A stretch of DNA of 64,000 nucleotides. Source: Aquipseudomonas alcaligenes (GTDB lineage: Bacteria > Pseudomonadota > Gammaproteobacteria > Pseudomonadales > Pseudomonadaceae). Below, in pieces: positions 37,896-47,177 of the stretch. The notes beneath the pieces were generated by a model. The model searched no databases and was not told where the DNA came from. It saw nothing but the letters and a program-made list of their open reading frames with translations. The translations under genes were made by a program, and so were the position numbers. The stretch is from assembly GCF_003205495.1 (NCBI RefSeq), contig NZ_QJRX01000001.1, forward strand, positions 186,001-250,000, read 5' to 3'. Each line of letters opens with the position of its first letter. Within the stretch, counting starts at the first letter, position 1.

Positions 37896-39092
37896 ATGTC
37901 CCTGCCCAGTCTGCGCCTCAAAGCCAATGCCGATCGCCGCCTGCGCGCGGGCCACCTGTGGGTCTACAGCAACGAGATCGATGTGGCCGCCACGCCCCTG
38001 AACCTGTTCCAGCCCGGCGACCAGGCCGTGCTCGAAGCCGCCGGCGGCAAGGCCCTGGGCATCGTCGCGATGAGCCCGAACAACCTGATCTGCGCCCGCC
38101 TGCTGTCGCGCGACGTCAAGCATGTGCTGGACAAGTCGCTGCTGGTGCACCGCATGAACGTGGCCCTGAGCCTGCGCGAGCGCCTGTTCGACACCCCGCA
38201 CTACCGCCTGGTCTACGGCGACTCCGACCTGCTGCCAGGCCTGGTGGTGGACCGCTTCGGCGACCACCTGGTGGTGCAGCTGGCCTCGGCCGCCATGGAG
38301 CGCGCCAAGGACGCGGTGATCGAGGCCCTGGTGCAGGTCCTCAGGCCGCGCGGCATCCTGTTCAAGAACGACTCCGCCGCGCGCGATGCCGAGGGTCTCA
38401 CCCGCTACGTCGAGACCGCCTTCGGCCTGGTGCCGGAGTGGGTGGCGCTGGAAGAGAACGGCGTGAAGTTCGAGGCGCCGGTGCAGGGCGGGCAGAAGAC
38501 CGGCTGGTTCTACGACCACCGCATGAACCGCGCGCGCCTGGCCCCCTACGTCAAGGGCAAGCGCGTGCTCGACCTGTTCAGCTACGTCGGCGGCTGGGGC
38601 GTGCAGGCCGCCGCCTTCGGCGCCAGCGAAGTGTTCTGCGTCGACGGCTCGGCCCTGGCCCTGGACGGCGTAGAGCGCAACGCCACCCTCAACGGCGTGG
38701 CCGAGAAGGTCACCTGCATCGAGGGCGATGTGTTCGAGGCGCTGAAGGAACTGAAGGCCGCCGAGGAGCGCTTCGACGTGGTGGTCGCCGACCCGCCCGC
38801 CTTTATCAAGCGGAAAAAAGATCTCAAGAACGGCGAGGCCGCCTACCGCCGCCTCAACGAACAGGCCATGCGCCTGCTCAACAAGGACGGCATCCTGGTC
38901 AGCGCCAGCTGCTCCATGCACCTGCCCGAGGACGACCTGCAGAACATCCTGCTGACCAGCGCCCGCCACCTCGACCGCAACATCCAGCTGCTGGAACGCG
39001 GCGGCCAAGGCCCGGACCACCCGGTGCACCCGGCAATCCCGGAAACCCGCTACATCAAGAGTCTGACCGTGCGCCTGCTGCCCAACAGCTGA
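37896..39092 (+). CDS. Class I SAM-dependent rRNA large-subunit methyltransferase (RlmI-type, PUA domain)
   Basis: A 398-residue methyltransferase with an N-terminal PUA domain (~1-80) and a C-terminal Rossmann methyltransferase. The SAM motif is [20 protein letters not shown], the acidic motif is VFCVDGS, and the catalytic-region motif is [11 protein letters not shown]. RlmI methylates C5 of a cytosine in 23S rRNA; the match is to this family, so the exact site is inferred. The ribosome site GGAG occurs before ATG 37896. Divergent from the HDOD gene with a 100-bp gap. Confidence 0.88.
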   Translation: MSLPSLRLKANADRRLRAGHLWVYSNEIDVAATPLNLFQPGDQAVLEAAGGKALGIVAMSPNNLICARLLSRDVKHVLDKSLLVHRMNVALSLRERLFDTPHYRLVYGDSDLLPGLVVDRFGDHLVVQLASAAMERAKDAVIEALVQVLRPRGILFKNDSAARDAEGLTRYVETAFGLVPEWVALEENGVKFEAPVQGGQKTGWFYDHRMNRARLAPYVKGKRVLDLFSYVGGWGVQAAAFGASEVFCVDGSALALDGVERNATLNGVAEKVTCIEGDVFEALKELKAAEERFDVVVADPPAFIKRKKDLKNGEAAYRRLNEQAMRLLNKDGILVSASCSMHLPEDDLQNILLTSARHLDRNIQLLERGGQGPDHPVHPAIPETRYIKSLTVRLLPNS

Positions 39093-39321
39093 GTGCCGAC
39101 CGCCTGCGGTCCGCCAACCTTTCCCCGGCGGCCGCGGGCGGCGTAGAATCGGGCCATTCCTCGCCACCATCCCCCGGCGGGCCCGTGAGCCCGGGCCGAA
39201 CGAACGGCGACCCCGTCTCGTCCTGCGGCCCCATCCGAACGCTCGGTCACCTGCCGTTTGCATCCGGTCCAGTCGACGCTCACCATACGAACATCACCTG
39301 ATTAGCCGCAGGAACCGCGTC

Positions 39322-41160
39322 ATGCCCGATTACCGCTCGAAAACCTCCACCCACGGCCGCAACATGGCCGGCGCCCGCGCCCTGTGGCGCGCCACCGGGA
39401 TGAAGGACGAAGACTTCAAGAAACCGATCATCGCCATCGCCAACTCCTTCACCCAGTTCGTGCCCGGCCACGTGCACCTGAAGGACCTGGGCCAGCTGGT
39501 CGCCCGCGAGATCGAGAAAGCCGGCGGCGTGGCCAAGGAGTTCAACACCATCGCCGTCGACGACGGCATCGCCATGGGCCACGACGGCATGCTCTATTCC
39601 CTGCCGAGCCGCGAGATCATCGCCGACTCGGTGGAATACATGGTCAACGCCCACTGCGCCGACGCGATCGTCTGCATCTCCAACTGCGACAAGATCACCC
39701 CCGGCATGCTGATGGCCGCCCTGCGCCTGAACATCCCGGTGGTGTTCGTCTCCGGCGGGCCGATGGAAGCCGGCAAGACCAAGCTGGCCAACCACGGCCT
39801 GGACCTGGTCGACGCCATGGTGGTGGCCGCCGATGACTCTTGCTCCGACGAGAAGGTCGCCGAGTACGAGCGCAGCGCCTGCCCGACCTGCGGCAGCTGC
39901 TCCGGCATGTTCACCGCCAACTCGATGAACTGCCTGACCGAGGCCCTGGGCCTGTCGCTGCCGGGCAACGGTTCGACCCTGGCCACCCACAGCGATCGCG
40001 AGCAGCTGTTCCTGCGCGCCGGCCGCCTGATCGTCGAGCTGTGCCAGCGCTACTACGGCGAGGGCGACGAGTCGGTGCTGCCGCGCAACGTCGCCAGCTT
40101 CAAGGCGTTCGAGAACGCCATGACCCTGGACATCGCCATGGGCGGCTCGACCAACACCATCCTGCACCTGCTGGCCGCCGCCCAGGAGGCCGAGCTGGCC
40201 TTCGACCTGCGCGACATCGACCGGCTGTCGCGCAAGGTGCCGCAGCTGTGCAAGGTGGCGCCGAACATCCAGAAGTACCACATGGAAGACGTGCACCGCG
40301 CCGGCGGCATCTTCTCCATCCTCGGCGAGCTGGCCCGTGGCGGCCTGCTGCACACCGACGTGCCGACCGTGCACAGCCCGAGCATGGCCGACGCCATCGC
40401 CCAGTGGGACATCACCCAGACCCAGGACGAGAAGGTCCACACCTTCTTCAAGGCCGGCCCGGCCGGCATCCCGACCCAGGTCGCCTTCAGCCAGTCGACC
40501 CGCTGGGAGACCCTGGACGACGACCGCGAGAACGGCTGCATCCGCTCGGTCGAACACGCCTACTCGCAGGAAGGCGGCCTGGCCGTGCTGTACGGCAACA
40601 TCGCCCTCGACGGCTGCGTGGTGAAGACCGCCGGCGTGGACGAGTCCATCCACGTGTTCGAAGGCACGGCGAAGATCTTCGAGAGCCAGGACAGCGCCGT
40701 GAAGGGTATCCTCGCCGACGAAGTGAAGGCTGGCGACATCGTGATCATCCGCTACGAAGGCCCGAAGGGCGGCCCGGGCATGCAGGAAATGCTCTACCCG
40801 ACCAGCTACCTGAAGTCCAAGGGCCTGGGCAAGGTCTGCGCCCTGCTCACCGACGGCCGCTTCTCCGGCGGTACCTCGGGCCTGTCCATCGGCCACGCCT
40901 CGCCGGAAGCCGCCGCCGGCGGCGCCATCGGCCTGGTCAAGGACGGCGACAAGGTGCTGATCGACATCCCCAACCGCAGCATCAACCTGCTGGTGTCGGA
41001 TGAAGAACTGGCCGCGCGCCGCGTCGAGCAGGACAAGAAGGGCTGGAAGCCGGTCGCCCCGCGTGCGCGCAAGGTGTCCACCGCACTGAAAGCCTACGCC
41101 CTGCTGGCCACCAGCGCCGACAAGGGCGCGGTGCGCGACAAGGCGCTGCTCGACCAGTAA
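39322..41160 (+). CDS. ilvD: Dihydroxy-acid dehydratase IlvD
   Basis: A 612-residue Fe-S dehydratase of isoleucine, valine and leucine synthesis, which turns 2,3-dihydroxy-acids into 2-oxo-acids. Cluster-binding cysteines stand in [11 protein letters not shown] and [16 protein letters not shown]. Family segments ([36 protein letters not shown]) are intact and the length fits E. coli IlvD. The 229-bp gap upstream is GC-rich and shows no convincing promoter to me. A terminator follows 20 bp after the stop. Confidence 0.97.
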   Translation: MPDYRSKTSTHGRNMAGARALWRATGMKDEDFKKPIIAIANSFTQFVPGHVHLKDLGQLVAREIEKAGGVAKEFNTIAVDDGIAMGHDGMLYSLPSREIIADSVEYMVNAHCADAIVCISNCDKITPGMLMAALRLNIPVVFVSGGPMEAGKTKLANHGLDLVDAMVVAADDSCSDEKVAEYERSACPTCGSCSGMFTANSMNCLTEALGLSLPGNGSTLATHSDREQLFLRAGRLIVELCQRYYGEGDESVLPRNVASFKAFENAMTLDIAMGGSTNTILHLLAAAQEAELAFDLRDIDRLSRKVPQLCKVAPNIQKYHMEDVHRAGGIFSILGELARGGLLHTDVPTVHSPSMADAIAQWDITQTQDEKVHTFFKAGPAGIPTQVAFSQSTRWETLDDDRENGCIRSVEHAYSQEGGLAVLYGNIALDGCVVKTAGVDESIHVFEGTAKIFESQDSAVKGILADEVKAGDIVIIRYEGPKGGPGMQEMLYPTSYLKSKGLGKVCALLTDGRFSGGTSGLSIGHASPEAAAGGAIGLVKDGDKVLIDIPNRSINLLVSDEELAARRVEQDKKGWKPVAPRARKVSTALKAYALLATSADKGAVRDKALLDQ

Positions 41161-41179
41161 GGCACGCAGCAACCCCCAG

Positions 41180-41212
41180 ATAAGCCCGGCCCCGCGCCGG
41201 GCTTATGCTTTG
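41180..41212 (+). terminator. Rho-independent terminator after ilvD
   Basis: A perfect 11-bp stem (ATAAGCCCGGC / GCCGGGCTTAT) with loop CCCGC is followed by GCTTTG. The short T-run is weak, but the stem is strong. Confidence 0.8.
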
Positions 41213-41234
41213 TAGGGCGGGTGAAACACGCGGA
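41211..41234. repeat. Single arm of the GTAGGGCGGGTGAAACCCGC repeat family
   Basis: TGTAGGGCGGGTGAAACACG (41211-41230) matches the left arm of the complete palindrome at 60935, with one change. The right arm is missing, so this is a degenerate or solo copy. Confidence 0.7.
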
Positions 41235-41250
41235 GTTCTCGGAGCACAGC

Positions 41251-41718
41251 ATGAAGATCGGCCTGATCAGCGACACCCACGGCCTGCTGCGCCCCGAGGC
41301 GCTGGCGGCGCTGGCCGGCTGCGACCATCTGCTGCATGCCGGCGATATCGGCCGACCGGAGATTCTCGACGCCCTGCGCCGGATCGCCCCGCTGACGGTG
41401 GTGCGCGGCAATAACGACGAGGGACTGGACTGGGCCAGGGAACTGCCCGAGCGGGTCGAACTGCAGCTGGGCGGCATCGACATCCACCTGGTGCACCAGG
41501 GCACTGATGTGCCGGCGCGCCTGCCCGAGTCCGTGCGCGTGGTGGTCAGCGGCCATTCGCACCGGCCTCTGATCGAGGAGCGCGACGGGCGCCTGTGGGT
41601 CAACCCCGGCAGCGCCGGCCCGCGGCGCTTCAAGCTACCGATCAGTGTCGCCCTGCTGCATATCGAGAACGGCGCCGTGCGTGCTGAGCTTGTGGCGCTT
41701 CAGCTGACCCCGACATAG
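41251..41718 (+). CDS. Metallophosphoesterase (YfcE/MJ0936-type phosphodiesterase)
   Basis: A 155-residue calcineurin-like metallophosphoesterase. Metal-site motifs are in order: LISDTHG at the N-terminus, HAGDIG, RGNND(E), and VSGHSHRP, then NPGSAGPRR. I chose ATG 41251 (MKIGLISDTHG); the GTG at 41221 lies inside the repeat element and adds a poor N-terminus. YfcE-type enzymes hydrolyse phosphodiesters; the natural substrate is not known. The stop overlaps the convergent YitT gene by 19 bp. Confidence 0.88.
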   Translation: MKIGLISDTHGLLRPEALAALAGCDHLLHAGDIGRPEILDALRRIAPLTVVRGNNDEGLDWARELPERVELQLGGIDIHLVHQGTDVPARLPESVRVVVSGHSHRPLIEERDGRLWVNPGSAGPRRFKLPISVALLHIENGAVRAELVALQLTPT

Positions 41719-42347
41719 CGGTCACTGCGGTGATTGAGCGCCAGCACCAGGTTGAGCATCACCGCCCCCAGCACCGACAGGGCCACCTTGTCCGGCGTCA
41801 CCACGAAGATCGCGCCCAGCACGATGACGGCGTCTATGCCCATCTGCACCGCGCCGGCGCGCAGACCGAAACGCTCCTGGAGGAACAGCGCGAGGATGTT
41901 CACCCCACCCAGGCTGGCCTTGTGGCGGAACAGCATCAGCAGCCCCAGGCCCATGGCCGCGCCGCCGAACAGCGCCGCGTACAGCACGTTGAGGTGGGTG
42001 AAGGCCACCCAGCCCGGGGTCAGCTCGGCCAGCAGGGAGACCAGCAGCACGGCGCAGCCGGTGCGCAGGGTGAAGCCCCAGCCCAGGCGCCAGATGCCGA
42101 GCAGGTAGAACGGCAGGTTGACCAGGCAGAACACCAGGCCGAACGGCCAGCCGGCCAGGTACTTGGCGAGGAAGGCGATGCCCACGGTGCCGCCGGTGAG
42201 CAGTCCGGCATGGCCGTAGAAAGCGATGCCCAGGGCCACCAGGGCGGTGCCGAACAGCAGGGCCAGGGCATCCTCCCACAACGGGTGGCGGACGAAGAGG
42301 GCGGCGACCGTTTCCGTCTGCGCGGGCCCGGCGGTGTTGTCAGTCAT
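41700..42347 (-). CDS. YitT-family (DUF161) membrane protein
   Basis: A 215-residue inner-membrane protein with five to six hydrophobic segments, starting DALALLFGTALVALGIAFYGHAG. The GLLTGGTVGIAFLAKYL motif and the late GGVNILALFLQERFG are typical of YitT/DUF161 proteins, whose function is not known. I chose ATG 42347 (MTDNTAGPAQTE) over the longer frame from 42380. The 3' end overlaps the phosphoesterase gene on the other strand by 19 bp. Confidence 0.82.
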   Translation of the reverse strand: MTDNTAGPAQTETVAALFVRHPLWEDALALLFGTALVALGIAFYGHAGLLTGGTVGIAFLAKYLAGWPFGLVFCLVNLPFYLLGIWRLGWGFTLRTGCAVLLVSLLAELTPGWVAFTHLNVLYAALFGGAAMGLGLLMLFRHKASLGGVNILALFLQERFGLRAGAVQMGIDAVIVLGAIFVVTPDKVALSVLGAVMLNLVLALNHRSDRYVGVS

Positions 42348-42433
42348 GGGCAGAAACCTGGCGGAAGAAGGCGAAAGCATAGGACGTCACCGCCGAGCGC
42401 AGGCGACCTCGATCAATGCCCGTGCAGAAAAAC

Positions 42434-42946
42434 CTAGCGGCGCTGCCAGGTCTCGAAACGATAGGCCGGGCTGCCCTCGGCGGCCGCGTGCTCCTCGCGC
42501 TCGGCGCACTGCCAGTCGCCCTCGACGAAGGCCGGGAACCAGGCATCGCCTTCCGGCTGCAGGGCCACGCGGGTCAGGTACAGGCGCTCGGCCAGGGCCA
42601 GGCCCTGCTCGTAGAGCTGGGCGCCGCCGATCAGCATCAGCTCGTCCACGCCCTGCTCGCGGGCCCAGGCATCGGCGCGGGCGATGGCTGCATCCAGGTC
42701 GGGGAACACCTCGGCGCCTTCCAGCGCCAGCCCGGCCTGGCGGCTGACCACCAGGTTGAGGCGGCCCGGCAGCGGCCGGCCGAGCGAGTCCCAGGTCTTG
42801 CGGCCCATGATGATCGGCTTGCCGAGGGTCTTGGCCTTGAAGTGCTTGAGGTCCGCCGGCAGGTGCCAGGGCAGTTGGTTGTCGCGGCCGATCACACGGT
42901 TGTCAGCGAGGGCGGCGATCAGGCAGAGGGGCAGAGTCGTTTTCAT
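42434..42946 (-). CDS. folA: Dihydrofolate reductase FolA
   Basis: A 170-residue NADPH-dependent reductase that makes tetrahydrofolate and supports thymidylate synthase (47178). N-terminal LPLCLIAALADNRVIG and the active-site segment DNQLPWHLPADLKHFKAKT contain the catalytic Asp/Glu position and the Trp. GRKTWDSLG-RPLPGRLNLVVS and LMLIGGAQLYEQ are standard. ATG 42946 was taken since the longer frame extends through unrelated sequence. Same direction as the GGDEF gene just upstream, 28 bp away. Confidence 0.95.
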   Translation of the reverse strand: MKTTLPLCLIAALADNRVIGRDNQLPWHLPADLKHFKAKTLGKPIIMGRKTWDSLGRPLPGRLNLVVSRQAGLALEGAEVFPDLDAAIARADAWAREQGVDELMLIGGAQLYEQGLALAERLYLTRVALQPEGDAWFPAFVEGDWQCAEREEHAAAEGSPAYRFETWQRR

Positions 42947-42974
42947 GGGCGCGAGGATACCGACTGGCGCCGGC

Positions 42975-44162
42975 TCAGGCCACCTGGCTACTGCCCGGGC
43001 GCTTGCCGACCACCCGGTTGCGCCCCTGCTCCTTGGCCAGGTACAGCGCCACATCGGCCAGGCGCAGGGCGTCGGCCAGGCTCTGGTGCGGCTGCGGCAC
43101 CAACCAGGCGACACCCAGGCTGATGGTCACCACCGGCGCCACCTCGGACTTGGCGTGGGCCAGGCCGAGGCGCTGCACTTCCGCGCGCAGGCCTTCCAGC
43201 AGCGCCAGCACCTCGGCCTCCGCCACCCCGAACCAGAGGCCGACGAACTCCTCGCCGCCATAGCGCCCGGTGATGTCCAGCGGGCGCCGGGCCTGCTGGC
43301 CGATCACCCGGGCCACGGCACGCAGGGCCTCGTCACCGGCGCTGTGCCCGTAGTGGTCGTTGTAGCGCTTGAAGTAGTCCACATCCAGCATCGCCACGGC
43401 GATCGGCTGGCGCTCGCGCAGGGCCTGGCGCCAGCTGGCCTCGGCGCGCTCGCCGAAAGCGCGGCGGTTGAGCAGGCCGGTCAGCGAGTCGCGCTCGGCC
43501 AGGTCCTGCAGCAGGCCCTGGGCGAGGAAATTCTGGCGGGTGGCGTACTCGAGGAAATAGGCGCCCACCGAGCCGATCACGTTGGTGGTGGCGAGGAAGA
43601 ACAGGTTGTACAGCAGCGCCTCGGCGGGCAGGCCGCTGGCCAGCTCCACCAGCAGGTAGCCGAGAAAGGTCAGCCAGCCGCACAGGGCGGCGGCGGCGAA
43701 GCGCAGGCCGGTGAGGAAGTAGAAGAACACCGTGACCAGGATGATGCCCTCGTAGGGCAGCGGATAGTCATGGGCCCGGGCGACCCAGATGATGGCGTCC
43801 ACACCCAGGCCGCAGACCAGCGCGCAGACGCCGCCGATCAGCTGCAGATGGCCGTGCAGCGAGCGCCGGAAGGTGGCCAGCCAGGTCAGTACCAGCGTGG
43901 GTGCGATCAGGTACAGGCGGATGGCGAGGATCTTGTTGCGCACCGAGTCCGGCAGGCTGATCGAGTCGAGCACGGCGAAGGCGAGAAAGAGCAGGATGGC
44001 CACCAGCAGGGCACGGCGCATGCGCACCAGGAAAATCCCGAGGTGATAGCGCCCATAGGCACTCTCCAGCTCATCGTCGAAGCGCAGCAGGCGGAAGCCC
44101 TCGCGGTGCTGGCGCAGGTAGGGCGAGTCACGGTTGACCCAGTCCATGTGGGGCAGCTTCAT
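42975..44162 (-). CDS. Membrane diguanylate cyclase (GGEEF) with inhibitory I-site
   Basis: A 395-residue inner-membrane protein with about six hydrophobic helices in the N-terminal half (starting ALLVAILLFLAFAVLD) and a C-terminal GGDEF domain. The active site is GGEEF in RYGGEEFVG, a catalytically competent variant. RPLD lies five residues before it, the usual spacing of the product-binding I-site, so feedback inhibition is expected. It should convert two GTP to c-di-GMP. I chose ATG 44162, which has AGGAG seven bases upstream. The sensory input of the membrane part is not visible. Confidence 0.9.
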   Translation of the reverse strand: MKLPHMDWVNRDSPYLRQHREGFRLLRFDDELESAYGRYHLGIFLVRMRRALLVAILLFLAFAVLDSISLPDSVRNKILAIRLYLIAPTLVLTWLATFRRSLHGHLQLIGGVCALVCGLGVDAIIWVARAHDYPLPYEGIILVTVFFYFLTGLRFAAAALCGWLTFLGYLLVELASGLPAEALLYNLFFLATTNVIGSVGAYFLEYATRQNFLAQGLLQDLAERDSLTGLLNRRAFGERAEASWRQALRERQPIAVAMLDVDYFKRYNDHYGHSAGDEALRAVARVIGQQARRPLDITGRYGGEEFVGLWFGVAEAEVLALLEGLRAEVQRLGLAHAKSEVAPVVTISLGVAWLVPQPHQSLADALRLADVALYLAKEQGRNRVVGKRPGSSQVA

Positions 44163-44288
44163 GGCCGCGCTCCTCTCGTTGTTATGCCTGCAGCCTAGTC
44201 GCAGGCGCAGCGGCATCACAACCCGGGCTTCCCCCGGGGCGCAGCGCAGCGGTTATGCTTGGACCTCGACCCGCAAACGGAATGCCGC

Positions 44289-45680
44289 GTGACAGACAGT
44301 CCCCTGCCTCCCCGCTCGCGCCTGCAACGCCTCTGGCTGTGCGAGACCATCCGCCTGCGCGAGGAACATGCCGGCCCGCTGGAAGACACCGAGGCCAACC
44401 GCCTGGCGCGCCAGGCCGGCGGCGACCTGGCGGTGCGCATCGAGGCCCGCGCCCTGAGCCTCGCCGCGCGCGACGGCCAGACCGGCGCGCTGCGGCACTG
44501 GCTGCAGGGCGCGCGCCTGGCCCTGCTGGCGCTGGCCCTGCTGGCCCTGGCCGGCGGCGTCGGCCTGGCCTTCGCCGCCTTGGGCGACGGCAGCCCGGTC
44601 AACCTGTTCTGGGCCCTGGGCAGCCTGCTCGGCCTGCACCTCGTCACCCTGCTCGCCTGGCTGCTCGGCCTGCTGCTGGCCGGCGAACACCAGGCCGCCC
44701 TCGGCCGCCTGTGGTTGTGGCTCAGCGAGAAGCTGGCGCGCGACGCCGCGGCCGCCCAGCTCGGCCCGGCGCTGGTCCTGCTGCTGCAGCGCCGACGGCT
44801 CAACCGCTGGCTGCTCGGCGCACTGGTGCACGGCCTGTGGCTGCTGGCGCTGGGCGCCGCCCTGATGATGCTGCTCCTGCTGCTGAGCACCCGCCGCTAT
44901 GGCTTCGTCTGGGAGACCACCCTGCTCTCGGCCGACACCTTCGTCGCACTCACCCACCTGCTCGGCGGCCTGCCCGCCCTGCTCGGCTTCCACCTGCCGG
45001 ACGTGGAGACCATCCGCGCCAGCGGCGAGGCCGCGCTGGCCGACGAGGCCGCCCGCCATGCTTGGGCCGGCTGGCTGCTCGGCGTGCTGCTGGTGTTCGG
45101 CCTGCTGCCGCGCGCCCTGCTTCTGCTGCTGTGTCTGTGGCGCTGGCAGCGGGGCCAGGCCCGCCTGACGCTGGAGCTGAACGACCCCGCCTATCGCCTG
45201 CTGGCCGAGCGCCTGCAGCCGCCCGCCGAGCGCCTCGGGGTGATCGACGTGGCACCCGCCGCCCTGCCCGAGAGCCGCGCCGGCGCCAACCTGCAGGCCA
45301 GCGCCGGCGCCCTGCTGGTGGCAGTGGAGCTGGACGACCGCCGGCCCTGGCCGCCGCCGCTGCCCGCTGCGGTGGCCGATGCCGGCGTGCTGGACAGCCG
45401 CGAGCAGCGCCAGCACCTGCTCGACCAGCTCGGCCGCTTCCCGCCGGCGCGCCTGGCGGTGGCCGTCGACCCGCGCCGCTCGCCGGACCGCGGCACCCTG
45501 GCGCTGCTCGGCGAGCTGTCGCGCACGGCCGCCGCCACGCGCATCTGGCTGCTGCCGCCGGCGCCCGGCGAGGCGCTGGACAGCCAGCGCCTGGGCGACT
45601 GGCACGAGGCCCTGCAGCGTCTGGGCCTGGCTTTCTCCGACGCGGCGCCGCTGGCCTGGCTGGAGAGCGGCCATGACTGA
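44289..45680 (+). CDS. DUF2868 membrane protein, partner of downstream GTPase
   Basis: A membrane protein of about 463 residues that resembles DUF2868. After an Arg/Glu-rich N-terminus it has hydrophobic segments (ALLALALLALAGGVGLAFAA; LFWALGSLLGLHLVTLLAWLLGLLLA; GALVHGLWLLALGAALMMLLLLL; AGWLLGVLLVFGLLPRALLLLLCLW) and a soluble, Arg/Leu-rich C-terminal part. I favour GTG 44289 (MTDSPLPPRSR); a TTG at 44259 would add ten residues. It sits 120 bp upstream of the GTPase gene and probably forms an operon with it. No function is established that I know of. Confidence 0.78.
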   Translation: MTDSPLPPRSRLQRLWLCETIRLREEHAGPLEDTEANRLARQAGGDLAVRIEARALSLAARDGQTGALRHWLQGARLALLALALLALAGGVGLAFAALGDGSPVNLFWALGSLLGLHLVTLLAWLLGLLLAGEHQAALGRLWLWLSEKLARDAAAAQLGPALVLLLQRRRLNRWLLGALVHGLWLLALGAALMMLLLLLSTRRYGFVWETTLLSADTFVALTHLLGGLPALLGFHLPDVETIRASGEAALADEAARHAWAGWLLGVLLVFGLLPRALLLLLCLWRWQRGQARLTLELNDPAYRLLAERLQPPAERLGVIDVAPAALPESRAGANLQASAGALLVAVELDDRRPWPPPLPAAVADAGVLDSREQRQHLLDQLGRFPPARLAVAVDPRRSPDRGTLALLGELSRTAAATRIWLLPPAPGEALDSQRLGDWHEALQRLGLAFSDAAPLAWLESGHD

Positions 45681-45800
45681 TTGCACCCTCTCCCCAGCCC
45701 TCGCCCATCAATGGCAGAGGGGGCAGTCCGTGCATTCTGTGACCAGCTGGAGTCAGCCCTCGCCCGCCGGCGGGAGATGGGCCGAGGAAGAGGGCCGCCG
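45681..45800. other. Gap between DUF2868 and GTPase genes with a degenerate inverted repeat
   Basis: The 120-bp gap contains GCACCCTCT and AGAGGGGGC about 25 bp apart, and tandem-like cccagccctcgccc and cagccctcgcccgcc segments. It looks like a degraded dispersed Pseudomonas repeat. The upstream ATG at 45681 opens the GTPase frame through this repeat, but has no credible N-terminus. Confidence 0.45.
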
Positions 45801-47171
45801 ATGACCAGGCCGCTGAAACTCGCCGTGGTCGGCCACACCAATGTCGGCAAGACCTCGCTGCTGCGCACCCTGCTGCGCGACGTCGGCTTCGGCGAGGTCT
45901 CGCACCGCCCCAGCACCACCCGCCACGTCGAGGGCGCGCGCCTGTCGGTGGATGGCGAGGCACTGCTGGAGCTGTACGACACCCCCGGCCTGGAAGACGC
46001 CATCGCCCTGCTCGAACACCTGGAGCGCCTGGACAGGCCCGGTGAGCGGCTGGATGGCCCGGCGCGCATCGGCCGCTTCCTCGATGGCGCCGAGGCCCGC
46101 CAGCGTTTCGAGCAGGAGGCCAAGGTGCTGCGCCAGCTGCTGGCCAGCGACGCCGGCCTCTATGTGATCGACGCCCGCGAGCCGGTGCTGGCCAAGTACA
46201 AGGACGAGCTGGCGGTGCTGGCCGGTTGCGGCAAGCCGCTGCTGCCGGTGCTCAACTTCTCCCACGCCGCCAGCCAGCGCGAGGACGAGTGGCGCGAGGC
46301 GCTGGCCCGCCTGGGCCTGCACGCGCGGGTGGCGTTCGACACGGTGGCGCCGCCGCTGGACGGCGAACGGCGCCTGTACGAGAGCCTGGCCCTGCTGATC
46401 GAATCGGCGCGGCCGCAGCTGGAGCGCCTGATCGCCGAGCATGAGACCCAGGCCGAGGCTCGCCGCCAGGCCGGCGCACGGCTGATCGCCGAGCTGCTGC
46501 TGGACTGCGCCGCCGGCCGCCGCAGCGTGGCCGGCCAGGCGCCGATCGAGCGGGGCGAGATCGCCGCCCTGCACCAGGCGGTGCGCCAGCGCGAGCAGCA
46601 GTGCGTCGAGGCCCTGCTACGCCTGTACGCCTTCCGCGCGGACGACGCCCGCGCCGGCGAGCTGCCGCTGACGGACGGACGCTGGGGCGACGACCTGTTC
46701 AACCCCGAGACCCTGCGCCAGCTGGGGGTGAAGGTCGGCGGCGGGATGGCCGCCGGCGCCGCCACCGGTGTGGGCATCGACCTGCTGGTGGGCGGCATCA
46801 CCCTCGGCGCCGCCGCGTTGCTCGGCGCACTGGCCGGCGGCGGCCTGCAGACCGCGCGCAACTATGGCGGGCGCCTGCTCGGCAAGTTCAGGGGGCAACG
46901 CGAACTGACGGTGGACGACCAGGTGCTGCGCCTGCTCGCCCTGCGCCAACGCCAGCTGCTGGCGGCGCTGGCGCAGCGCGGCCACGCGGCGACCACGGCG
47001 ATCCGCCTGGACACGCCGCAGGACCAGGCCTGGCGCCAGGCGCCGCTGCCGCAGGCGCTGCACAAGGCCCGCGCCCACCCCGAGTGGTCCTCGCTCAACC
47101 CTGGCGCACGCCTGGAGCAGAGCGAGCGGCGCGCGCAGGTGGAAGCCCTGGCGGCCGAGCTGGGCGGCTAG
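45801..47171 (+). CDS. GTPase with DUF3482-type C-terminal region
   Basis: A 456-residue protein. The G domain has G1 GHTNVGKTS and G3 DTPGLED near the start; the usual G4 NKxD is not visible and the equivalent place reads VLNFSH, so guanine specificity may be altered. A helical middle part and a glycine-rich hydrophobic hairpin (KVGGGMAAGAATGVG..LLGALAGGG, ~315-350) follow, suggesting membrane association. I chose ATG 45801 (MTRPLKLAVVGH). It follows the DUF2868 membrane gene; a joint membrane role is inferred. Confidence 0.84.
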   Translation: MTRPLKLAVVGHTNVGKTSLLRTLLRDVGFGEVSHRPSTTRHVEGARLSVDGEALLELYDTPGLEDAIALLEHLERLDRPGERLDGPARIGRFLDGAEARQRFEQEAKVLRQLLASDAGLYVIDAREPVLAKYKDELAVLAGCGKPLLPVLNFSHAASQREDEWREALARLGLHARVAFDTVAPPLDGERRLYESLALLIESARPQLERLIAEHETQAEARRQAGARLIAELLLDCAAGRRSVAGQAPIERGEIAALHQAVRQREQQCVEALLRLYAFRADDARAGELPLTDGRWGDDLFNPETLRQLGVKVGGGMAAGAATGVGIDLLVGGITLGAAALLGALAGGGLQTARNYGGRLLGKFRGQRELTVDDQVLRLLALRQRQLLAALAQRGHAATTAIRLDTPQDQAWRQAPLPQALHKARAHPEWSSLNPGARLEQSERRAQVEALAAELGG

Positions 47172-47177
47172 ACCGCG

